A stretch of DNA of 50,845 bases, from positions 1 through 50,845 of the forward strand of contig JAJZIY010000020.1 in assembly GCA_021828475.1 (NCBI GenBank), given 5' to 3'. The DNA is from Actinomycetes bacterium (GTDB lineage: Bacteria; Actinomycetota; Acidimicrobiia; Acidimicrobiales; Palsa-688). The translations under genes and the position numbers were made by a program. The notes under the pieces are model-generated. The model saw nothing but the letters and a program-made list of their open reading frames with translations, was not told the DNA's origin and made no database searches. This document shows positions 15,225 through 22,625 of this stretch, in pieces (the stretch's first letter is position 1; every line of letters starts with the position of its first letter).

Positions 15225-16738
15225 CCGGCGCGCTGGGGCACGCCCGGCCCGGGAGGTCGTCGCTTGCCAGCATCGTCGCCCCTCACGACCTCGCCACCGC
15301 CGCCCAGGCCCTCTTGTCCGATGGGATGCGCCTCGCGCTCGTGTCGGGCCACGACGACGGCGGGTCGCTGCGCGCCACCTACCTGTTCACCTCAGGTCCC
15401 CCCGACACCCGCGTCGAGCTGCACGTCCCTCTCGACAGCTCCCGGCCACAGGTGCCGACGCTGGCTGCGCTGTCGTTCCCGGCGAGCCGGTTCGAACGCG
15501 AGATGGCCGACCTGTTCGGCATCGAGCCGGTGGGCCACCCCCAGCCCCGTCGCCTGGTGCTGCACCAGCACTGGCCTGCCGGCTGGTACCCGATGCGCCA
15601 CGGGTCGGGCGGTCCCCCTGAGATGGTCACGGACGGCGGGTCGTTCCCCTTCGTGCCGGTCGAAGGTCCCGGCGTCTACGAGATCCCCGTCGGACCGGTG
15701 CACGCCGGGCTCATCGAGCCCGGCCACTTCCGCTTCTGGGTCGTCGGCGAGACGATCCTTCGCATGAAGGCGCGGCTGTGGTTCGTCCACAAAGGCATCG
15801 AGCGGCTCTTCGAGGGCAAGGACATAGTCGCCGGCCTCGAGATCGCCGAGAGGATCTCGGGCGACACGGCCGTCGGCCACGCCCTCGCGTACTGCCAGGC
15901 GGTCGAGGACGCCTGCGGCATCGTGGTGCCCGGCGACGCCCACATCTTGCGGGCGGCGCTCTTGGAGCTCGAACGGCTCCACAACCACGTGGCCGACATC
16001 GGCGCGCTCTGCAACGACGTCGGGTTCGGCATAGCCAACGCCTGGGCTCTCTCGCTTCGCGAACGGCTCCTGCAGCTCAACGGCGAGGTCACCGGCCACC
16101 GGCTGCTGCGCGGAGGTGTCGTGCCCGGCGGCGCCCGGGTCGACCGCCTTCCCCGCCCGGCCGAGCTCGCCGAGGTGGCTCACCGCTTCGACGAACTTGT
16201 CGAGCTGGCCAGTTCCAACGCGCTCGTCATGGAGCGCTTCGCCGGGACGGCCGTCCTCGACGATGCCCACGCCCGTGACATCGGGGTCGTCGGTGTCGTC
16301 GCCCGAGCAGCCGGTGTGGCCTTCGATGGCCGCCTCTCCCATCCCTTCGTCGACCTGGGCGAACATTTCTCGCCGGCACGCCACACAACCGGGGACGTCC
16401 TGGCCCGCTACCTGGTGCGCATCGACGAGGTCCGCTCCTCCCTCTCCGTCCTCGCCGACCTCGCCACCCGCGCCGGGGACCTCGATGCCGTCGCGTCGCG
16501 CGAGGGCACTGCCACCAACGGGGTGGGTAGCGGGGTCGGCATCTGCGAAGGGTGGCGAGGGGTCGTCGTCCACCGCGTCGAGGTCGGCGAGGCGCGCCGA
16601 CTGCGCCGGGTCAAGGTAGTGGACCCCTCGTTCCTCAACTGGCCTGCCTTGTCCGTCGCCCTGTCCGACACCATCGTCCCGGACTTCCCTCTGGCAAACA
16701 AGAGCTTCAACCTCTCCTACGCCGGCAACGACCTGTGA
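15221..16738 (+). CDS. hycE: HycE/HyfG-like large subunit lacking the NiFe cysteines (Rv0087-like)
   Basis: This 505-residue protein fuses a NuoC-like domain (about 30-130; EREMADLFGIEPVGHPQPRR) to a NuoD/HycE-like catalytic domain. In true NiFe enzymes the L1 motif reads ERxCGxC. Here it is ERISGDTAVGH, with Ser213 and Thr216 at the cysteine positions. At the C-terminus the DPCxxC motif is replaced by ANKSFNLSYAGNDL, and no cysteine lies in the last 60 residues. The protein therefore cannot bind a normal NiFe centre and probably works like the quinone-site subunit of complex I, or with another redox partner. The GTG start overlaps the previous stop. Confidence 0.9.
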   Translation: MTGALGHARPGRSSLASIVAPHDLATAAQALLSDGMRLALVSGHDDGGSLRATYLFTSGPPDTRVELHVPLDSSRPQVPTLAALSFPASRFEREMADLFGIEPVGHPQPRRLVLHQHWPAGWYPMRHGSGGPPEMVTDGGSFPFVPVEGPGVYEIPVGPVHAGLIEPGHFRFWVVGETILRMKARLWFVHKGIERLFEGKDIVAGLEIAERISGDTAVGHALAYCQAVEDACGIVVPGDAHILRAALLELERLHNHVADIGALCNDVGFGIANAWALSLRERLLQLNGEVTGHRLLRGGVVPGGARVDRLPRPAELAEVAHRFDELVELASSNALVMERFAGTAVLDDAHARDIGVVGVVARAAGVAFDGRLSHPFVDLGEHFSPARHTTGDVLARYLVRIDEVRSSLSVLADLATRAGDLDAVASREGTATNGVGSGVGICEGWRGVVVHRVEVGEARRLRRVKVVDPSFLNWPALSVALSDTIVPDFPLANKSFNLSYAGNDL

Positions 16739-16873
16739 GCACTTCCAGCAGTTACCAGATTCATCAGTTCATGTAAAGTCGACAAACGCAGGTCAGCCCT
16801 CTGCCGAACGGGCGCGGAGCCTGTACCCGATTTCGCAACGGCAACGACGATCTTTCCCGAGGAACTGCCGAGC

Positions 16874-17215
16874 ATGACGATGCCGATCCACCAAGTCAAG
16901 GCCGAGTTCTTCAAGGCCCTCGGGCACCCGGCCCGCATCCGGATCCTCGAGGTCCTTCGCGACGGCGAGCGACCCGTCGGCGAGCTGATCCCCGAAGTCG
17001 GCATCGAACCCTCGCACCTCTCCCAACAGCTCGGACTCATGCGTCGGGCCAACCTCATCCAATCTCGCAAGGTCGGCTCCAACGTCTACTACTCCGTCGG
17101 CGAGCCCATGCTCTTCGAGCTCCTCGAGGTGGCCAAGCGCATAATCACCGCCTCCCTCGCAGAAACCCAAGAGCTGCTCGAACAGATGCAGGCGTCAAGC
17201 CCCGGCGGACGGTAG
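16874..17215 (+). CDS. ArsR-family regulator, Rv0081-like
   Basis: This 113-residue winged-helix protein reads HQVKAEFFKALGHPARIRIL, then ELIPEVGIEPSHLSQQLGLM and a wing NVYYSVGEP. It matches M. tuberculosis Rv0081 very closely as I recall it, including the shared KAEFFK(A/T)L(G/A)HPARIRIL and S(H/N)LSQQLG segments. It has no cysteines, so it does not use a Cys metal site. In M. tuberculosis this regulator is the first gene of the hyc locus; here it follows the operon after 135 bp. A GAGGAA site precedes the ATG. It probably binds the GATTGA-N8-TCAATC site at 9647. Confidence 0.9.
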   Translation: MTMPIHQVKAEFFKALGHPARIRILEVLRDGERPVGELIPEVGIEPSHLSQQLGLMRRANLIQSRKVGSNVYYSVGEPMLFELLEVAKRIITASLAETQELLEQMQASSPGGR

Positions 17216-17452
17216 AGGGAGGCCCCTTTGGTCCGGCACGACTGCAGCCGCTGGTCGATCGCTCAGGGGGCGCTGGTCCGCCCGGGTGGCCACCGGTGGC
17301 CCAGGGCAGCAGCGAAGGCACGGGTTTGCCTGGCCCTTCGGCAGTTGCCGGGCCACCGGGCTCCAGGCCTCCTCGCCGCTCTCGTCGAAGCGACGGGCCA
17401 GGTAGGCGGCCACCACGGCAGGCGTGCGCCGCTCGGCTCGCGCGCAGTGCAC
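17195..17452 (-). pseudogene. Unrecognised coding-like fragment next to the TRIC gene
   Basis: The minus strand from about 17525 to 17260 has strongly coding-like codon use. It reads REGYGEDLAAAIASWRDEGE, then TPAVVAAYLARRFDESGEEA. No start codon exists before it in frame except a GTG at 17452, and it overlaps the end of the TRIC gene in another frame. The 3' end runs into the Rv0081-like gene. It looks like the 3' part of a lost gene. The family is not recognised. Confidence 0.3.
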
Positions 17453-17516
17453 AGCCGCCCGCTCGCCCTCGTCGCGCCAGGAAGCGATGGCCGCAGCGAG
17501 GTCCTCGCCGTACCCT

Positions 17517-18206
17517 TCACGGGCCCTCCCGGTCGGGCCCGGCGTCCTGGCGGGCCCGGGCGTCCGGGGTGGAGCGGGGGTGTGAAGCGGGGACGTTCAG
17601 GTTGAAGCGGACGCCGAGCATGCGGATCGAGAAGCAGACAGCGGCAGCGGCGACGGCGGCAGCACCTCCGTAGAAGTGGAACTCGAGGGCCAGGGCGGTG
17701 AGCGTGGCGCCGCAGGCGGCAGGGATGGCGTACAGGCCGCTCGACAGCACCGTCGGTACGCGCCTGATCACCACGTCGCGGACCGTGCCGCCGCCGACGC
17801 CGGTGATCGTCCCGAGCACGACCGACTGGAACGGGCCGAGATGGGCGGCGAAGGCCGTGGTGGTCCCCGTCACGCAGAACAGCGCCAGGCCGGCGGCGTC
17901 CAATGCGGTGATCGACCGCTGGGCTCGTACCCAGATGTGCCGGGCGACGAAGGCGGCGACCCCGGCTCCGCCGCCCACGACCAGGTAGCGCCAGTCCCGG
18001 AACGCAGCCGGGGGCAACGAACCGATCAGCACGTCCCGGATGATCCCACCACCGAGCGCGGTGATCACGGCCAGGACCACTACGCCTACGATGTCGAGGT
18101 TTTCGGCTTCCATGGCCGTGAGGGCCCCGTTGAGCCCGAACACGAACGTGCCCGAGAGGGCGAGTGAGAGCTCGAGCGTGGAGCCGGTGCTCAAGCGCGC
18201 TCCCAC
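17517..18206 (-). CDS. TRIC/UPF0126-family membrane channel
   Basis: This 229-residue protein has two repeats of three helices, each with the family's glycine-rich motif: ITALGGGIIRDVLIGSLPP and ITGVGGGTVRDVVIRRVPT. Seven hydrophobic segments precede a hydrophilic tail. Prokaryotic TRIC proteins form trimeric K+/Na+ channels; older annotations call them YicG/YadS or UPF0126. The start is a GTG at 18206. There is no clear operon partner. Confidence 0.92.
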   Translation of the reverse strand: MGARLSTGSTLELSLALSGTFVFGLNGALTAMEAENLDIVGVVVLAVITALGGGIIRDVLIGSLPPAAFRDWRYLVVGGGAGVAAFVARHIWVRAQRSITALDAAGLALFCVTGTTTAFAAHLGPFQSVVLGTITGVGGGTVRDVVIRRVPTVLSSGLYAIPAACGATLTALALEFHFYGGAAAVAAAAVCFSIRMLGVRFNLNVPASHPRSTPDARARQDAGPDREGP

Positions 18207-18456
18207 CTGCCGCCCGCCGGGGGCTCACGGCGCCACGAGAGCGCGGCGGCGGGCCAGGTCGGCGCTACGGTGCCCATCCCTCGATTGTGCCCGCCTCCCG
18301 AGCCGCGTGCGAGAAGTGCCGGCCACCGGCCCATGAGCCCGGGACTTCCCGACGTGGGGGTACCCTCCACCTCGGCGCGCAGGAGGGGTGAAGTAGCGTC
18401 ACGTGCCTGCGAGGCGGCTGTCGGTGGAGTCGGGCCGCGGGATTATCGTCAGGGTC

Positions 18457-20916
18457 ATGGAGCAAGCCCTGGAAGCTGCCGTGCTCGGGCGCCTCGAGCG
18501 CGTGGGCCTCGCCGAGCCGGCAGCCGACCTGCTGCTGGCCTCGCTCGACGGAGACAAGGAGCTGCGCAAGGCCGTGGGCGGTCAGCTCACGCACCGGCCG
18601 AAGCAGGCTGTGGCCGCTGACAACGGGACGCACGCCCAAGCGGTGCGAGCGTACCTGCGCTCGGTGACTGTCGAGGGTTTCCGGGGTATCGGGCCTGCCG
18701 CAACGCTGGATCTCCAGCCCGGGCCCGGGCTCACGGTGGTGTGCGGCCGCAACGGCTCTGGCAAGTCCTCGTTCGCCGAGGGCCTGGAGGTGCTGCTTAC
18801 CGGCAAGTTGCGCCGCTGGGAAAACCGTTCAGCGGTTTGGCGCGACGGGTGGCGGTGCCTGCACGCGCCGCAGGCCCGGCTGCGGGCGGAGCTGTTGGTG
18901 GAGGGTACCAGCGGAGTGACGGTCGTTGAGCGGTCCTGGTCCGAGGACGCCATGGCGTTGACGGCGTCCACCGCCTGGGCGCAGGAGCCGGCGCGCCAGC
19001 GAGGCACGGTCGAGGACCTGGGTTGGGCCCAGGCGTTGAGCTCTTACAGGCCGTTCCTGTCCCACTCCGAGCTCGAGAGCCTGCTGGCGGAGCCAAAGAA
19101 CCTCCACGACCAGCTCAACGCCCTGCTGGGGCTGGACGCGCTCGAAGCCGCCGCCAAGTTGCTGGCCGGGGCCCGCCGGGACTGCGACAGCCAGGTCAGG
19201 GCGGCCAAGGACCTGCGTGCCGAGCTGGAGGCCGCGCTGGGGGCGAGCGAGGACGAGCGGGCGGTGAGCGCGCTGGCGTTGCTGCGGGCCGGCACGGCGG
19301 ACGTCGAGGCGCTGGCGCACTTGTCGGAGGGGACGGGCACGGCTGCCGGCGCGCGTGGAGTGCTCACCCAGCTCGGCGCGTTGACCGTCCCGGACGGCGC
19401 CGACGTGGACGGGGCGGCGGCAGGTCTGCGCACGGCTGCCGACATCCTGGAGGCAGCGACCTCGGCTGCTGCCGAGCACGCCGGCTCGGTGGCGGAGATG
19501 TTGGAGTTGGCCCTGGCCCATTACGGTCGCCACGGCCCGGGGGACTGCCCTGTGTGCCAGGCGCCCGGGGCTCTCGACGGGGCCTGGGAGGCTTCCGCCT
19601 CCTCACGCCTCGAGGGCTACAAGGAGCTGGGCCAGGAGGTGGCGACGGCACGCCGGAGCGCCGCCGCTGCGGTTGCGGCGGCGCGGGCCCTGCTCGTAGC
19701 GGTGCCTCCGAGCCTGGTTCGCGCCGGCGAGACGGGGCTCGACGCCGGCCCCGCCCTGGAGGCGTGGCGGGCCTGGTCGGCGCTGGTCGTTGGCGACGGC
19801 AAGCCGGGAGCCATGAGGGCACTGGCGGACGCCATGGGCACGGCCTACCCGGTCCTCGCTGAGGCGGTCGCCCGCCTGGCGGGTGCCGCGGGCGACGAGG
19901 TGCGTTCCCGGGAGGGTCGTTGGGCACCTCTGGCCGAGCGCCTGGCCCAGTACTGCCGCGCCACCGCCGGGACGGACAAGGCCAAGGCGCTGGCGTCGTC
20001 GCTGAAGGACGCAGAGAAGTGGCTGAAGGGCGCCAACGACGAGCTGCGCGACGAGCAGGTGCGTCCCTTCGCCGACCGGACGGTGGCGCTGTGGGCCGAG
20101 CTGCGACAGGAGAGCAACGTGGAGCTGTTGCGCATGCGCCTGGCGGGGGCCGGCAACCACAGCCACGTCGAGTTCGAGGTGGCGGTGGACGGCAAGGACG
20201 CTGCAGGGCTCGGGGTGATGAGCCAGGGCGAGGTGAACGCTCTGGCCCTGTCCGTGTTCCTGCCCCGCGCCACCTCCGAGCGTTCCCCGCTGCGTTTCGT
20301 CGTCATCGACGACCCTGTGCAGGCGATGGACCCTGCGAAGGTGGCCGGACTGGCCCGGGTACTGGCCGAGGCGGGCAAGACCCGTCAGGTCGTGGTGTTC
20401 ACCCACGACGACCGCCTGCCGGCAGCTGTGCGCGACCTGCAGCTCCCGGCCCGCATATTACAGGTCCAACGCAGGGCTGGGTCGGTAGTCGAAGTCGTCG
20501 CCGTCTCCGATCCGGTCTCGCTGCTCTTGGCTGACGCCGCCCGTCTGGTTGCTGCCGACCATCTGTCGAGGGCTGTCACCTCGCGGGTGGTACCGGGGAT
20601 CTGCCGTACCGCCCTCGAGACGGCTTGCAACGAGGTGACCCGGCGACGCCGACTGGCCAACGGCTCGGGCCACGGCCAACTGGAGGAGGAGCTTCTCGCG
20701 GCCAGGCGCCTGCTGCCCCGCCTGGCCCTGGCGCTGTTCGACGACCCGTCGAAGGGCGGCGAGGTCTACTCGTGGCTCAATGCCAGGGTCGGTCCCTGGG
20801 CCGCCGATGCCGTGAGGGCCTGCAACGAGGGCGCGCACGCCGGCGGTGCCAACCCGGCCAACTTGGTCGGCGACGTCAAGCGCCTGGTCGAGCGCGTGAG
20901 GGCCCTCGCTACGTGA
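18457..20916 (+). CDS. Rad50/RloC-like ATPase with zinc hook and C-terminal HEPN-type motif
   Basis: The protein is 819 residues from the ATG at 18457 (a GTG at 18403 would add 18). In order it has an N-terminal helical leader; an SMC/Rad50 ATPase lobe with Walker A GRNGSGKSS (97-105); coiled-coil arms; a zinc-hook apex GPGDCPVCQ (C364, C367); a second arm; the signature-like MSQGEVNALALS (588-599); Walker B FVVIDDPVQAMD (614-625); and the H-loop FTHDD. Residues 680-819 form an extra helical domain ending in RACNEGAH, which is an RX6H motif (R787, H794) as in HEPN RNases. RloC, a zinc-hook anticodon nuclease of phage defence, has the same layout. The GTGA overlap ties it to the next gene. Confidence 0.85.
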   Translation: MEQALEAAVLGRLERVGLAEPAADLLLASLDGDKELRKAVGGQLTHRPKQAVAADNGTHAQAVRAYLRSVTVEGFRGIGPAATLDLQPGPGLTVVCGRNGSGKSSFAEGLEVLLTGKLRRWENRSAVWRDGWRCLHAPQARLRAELLVEGTSGVTVVERSWSEDAMALTASTAWAQEPARQRGTVEDLGWAQALSSYRPFLSHSELESLLAEPKNLHDQLNALLGLDALEAAAKLLAGARRDCDSQVRAAKDLRAELEAALGASEDERAVSALALLRAGTADVEALAHLSEGTGTAAGARGVLTQLGALTVPDGADVDGAAAGLRTAADILEAATSAAAEHAGSVAEMLELALAHYGRHGPGDCPVCQAPGALDGAWEASASSRLEGYKELGQEVATARRSAAAAVAAARALLVAVPPSLVRAGETGLDAGPALEAWRAWSALVVGDGKPGAMRALADAMGTAYPVLAEAVARLAGAAGDEVRSREGRWAPLAERLAQYCRATAGTDKAKALASSLKDAEKWLKGANDELRDEQVRPFADRTVALWAELRQESNVELLRMRLAGAGNHSHVEFEVAVDGKDAAGLGVMSQGEVNALALSVFLPRATSERSPLRFVVIDDPVQAMDPAKVAGLARVLAEAGKTRQVVVFTHDDRLPAAVRDLQLPARILQVQRRAGSVVEVVAVSDPVSLLLADAARLVAADHLSRAVTSRVVPGICRTALETACNEVTRRRRLANGSGHGQLEEELLAARRLLPRLALALFDDPSKGGEVYSWLNARVGPWAADAVRACNEGAHAGGANPANLVGDVKRLVERVRALAT

Positions 20917-21314
20917 CGGGCCAGGACGCTACGCCCCTCGACCTCCTGGCGGCCGCCAGGGAGGTGCTGGAGGACAGCTCGGCCCTATGGGGGACGAGTT
21001 GGGGACGGGCAGCAGCGTTCCTGGCCCGCCAGGCTCTCGAACAGGCTGTTGCCGGTGCATGGGCCCCCGAGCTGGCCGAGCTGGCCAGTGCCAGCTTCGC
21101 CGACCAGTTCGCCTGCCTGAGGGCCCTGGTCGGCGAGCAGCAAGCGCTGGGCGCACGCCAGGCCTGGTCGGCGCTCTGCGTTGCCTGCCACGCCCACCCC
21201 TACGAGCTGGCACCGGCACTGGCCGAGGTGACCGACCTGCTGGAAGCGGCCCGAAATGCCGTCACGGCTCTGCAGGTCGCACGCGTCCCGGGGGCATCTT
21301 CGAGCGGGGGGTGA
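20913..21314 (+). CDS. Small helical partner of the zinc-hook ATPase
   Basis: This 133-residue, all-helical, soluble protein starts with GTG inside the stop of the ATPase gene, so the two are translated together. WGRAAAFLARQALEQAVAGA and LCVACHAHPYELAPALAEVT resemble the four-helix HEPN/nucleotidyltransferase-substrate-like style, with a conserved-looking CHAHPYE. It lacks a clean RX4-6H motif, so it could be an inactive HEPN-like partner, an antitoxin or a sensor. No family was recognised with confidence. Confidence 0.8.
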   Translation: MTGQDATPLDLLAAAREVLEDSSALWGTSWGRAAAFLARQALEQAVAGAWAPELAELASASFADQFACLRALVGEQQALGARQAWSALCVACHAHPYELAPALAEVTDLLEAARNAVTALQVARVPGASSSGG

Positions 21315-21327
21315 GCACCTCGCCCGG

Positions 21328-22356
21328 CTACGCCCGCTGCCGCGCCCCCCGGGGAGGTGCCGTGGTGCCACGCACCACGAGCTGCGTCGGCACCGTCACC
21401 GACTTCTGCGCTGCCTGCCCGCTCAGCAGGTCGACGACGATACGGCCCGCTATCTCGCCCTGCACCTCGACGGGTTGGCGGACGGTTGTGAGGTCCACGA
21501 GCTCGGCCACGGGATGGTCGTCGATCCCGATCACCGACACGTCCTCCGGCACGGACAGCCCGGCCCGCCTGAGGCTCCTGATGGCCCCGAGCGCCACCTC
21601 GTCGGAGTGGGCATAGACCGCCGTGGGCGGGTTGCGCAGGCTCAAGAGCCGGTCCATCGCCGTGGCGCCCTCGGCGCCACCCCAGTCGACGGTGACGACC
21701 AGTTGCCCGTCGACCGGCAGGCCTGCATCGCCGAGCGCTGCGTAGTAGGCATCCGACCGGCCCTGTTGGAGTGCGGCCGGTTGGTCCGGGTCGACGGCAG
21801 CGATCATGGCGATGCGCTCGTGACCGAGGAAGAGCAGGTGGTCCATGGCCTGGCGGCCCGCTTGCTCGTCGTCGATGCAGACGTACGGATAAGTGGCATG
21901 CTGACCGCCGGCGGCGACGATGTCGACGCCCATCAGCTGGAAACGGCGCTGCTCGTGCTCGTCGACCGGGAAGGCCAGGACGACCACGGCGTCGACCTTG
22001 CGCCGCGCCGGGAGGCGGTCGAAGAAGTCCCGGCGGTCCTCGCAGTCGCCCACGTGGTAGAGGAGCACGTCGAGCCCGGCCTCGCGCAGCACCCCCTCGA
22101 CTCCTTCGAGCATCGCGGCGAAGAACCATCGAGAGATGTGGGGCACCACGACGGCCACTCGCCGGGTCGTCCCCCGAGCCAGTCGTGAAGCCTCGGGGGA
22201 CACGACGTAGGCCAGTTCCTGGGCCGCCAGGAAGACACGCTCCCGGGTCGTCTCGGCGACACCGGGCGACCCGTTGAGCGCCCTGGATGCGGTGGCCATG
22301 GACACACCGGCCCTCTGGGCGACGTCGGCCATGCTCGATTGGCGCCCGTTGCTCAT
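21328..22356 (-). CDS. LacI-family transcriptional regulator
   Basis: This 342-residue protein has the LacI headpiece SSMADVAQRAGVSMATASRA then LNGSPGVAETTRERV, the hinge ASRLARG, and a periplasmic-binding-like sugar domain (SDEVALGAIRSLRRAGLSVP, VIGIDDHP). It is divergent from the alpha-glucoside import operon and 13 bp from the convergent end of the ATPase-partner gene. LacI-type palindromes lie at 22378-22389 next to its own start and at 22563-22576 in the transporter promoter. It therefore probably represses both and responds to an alpha-glucoside. Confidence 0.93.
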   Translation of the reverse strand: MSNGRQSSMADVAQRAGVSMATASRALNGSPGVAETTRERVFLAAQELAYVVSPEASRLARGTTRRVAVVVPHISRWFFAAMLEGVEGVLREAGLDVLLYHVGDCEDRRDFFDRLPARRKVDAVVVLAFPVDEHEQRRFQLMGVDIVAAGGQHATYPYVCIDDEQAGRQAMDHLLFLGHERIAMIAAVDPDQPAALQQGRSDAYYAALGDAGLPVDGQLVVTVDWGGAEGATAMDRLLSLRNPPTAVYAHSDEVALGAIRSLRRAGLSVPEDVSVIGIDDHPVAELVDLTTVRQPVEVQGEIAGRIVVDLLSGQAAQKSVTVPTQLVVRGTTAPPRGARQRA

Positions 22357-22377
22357 CGCCGCAATGGTAACACGAAC

Positions 22378-22389
22378 GGAAACGTTTCC
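22378..22389. promoter_or_regulatory. LacI-type operator at the regulator's own promoter
   Basis: GGAAACGTTTCC is a perfect 12-bp palindrome with the central CG typical of LacI/GalR operators. It lies 21 bp upstream of the regulator's ATG on the minus strand, a position that fits autoregulation. Confidence 0.75.
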
Positions 22390-22534
22390 ATCCCTACCGC
22401 TGCTGGACCTGAGCCTGAGGATTCGCCCTTGGGCTCTCGGGTGGCCTGCTGGCCCGGGCGACCTCCGCTGATCACGGAGAGTTGTCCTTGACCTGGGAGG
22501 ACTATCTCACGAGTGAATTCTGTCCCAGAACCCC

Positions 22535-22576
22535 TTGACAGAGCGGGCGTGCGATGACATGATGAAAACGCTTCCA
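22535..22576 (+). promoter_or_regulatory. Promoter and LacI operator of the alpha-glucoside operon
   Basis: TTGACA (22535-22540), a 17-bp spacer and CATGAT (22558-22563) form the promoter. TGAAAACGCTTCCA (22563-22576) overlaps the transcription start and matches the operator at 22378 in 10 of its 12 core positions. Repressor binding here would block the polymerase. Confidence 0.75.
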
Positions 22577-22625
22577 CTAGGACCCAGGTCCGGGTCCTAT
22601 GTCGATGATCTGGAAGGGGAAGGCA

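Noticed and set aside
15487-15500. GGTTCGAAC-like tRNA T-loop signal
   Set aside because: It lies inside the large-subunit gene and there is no cloverleaf around it. No tRNA was found in the window.
20913-21314. Active HEPN RNase call for the small partner
   Set aside because: No RX4-6H motif is present; the nearest Arg-His pair is R-X11-H, so catalytic activity is not supported.
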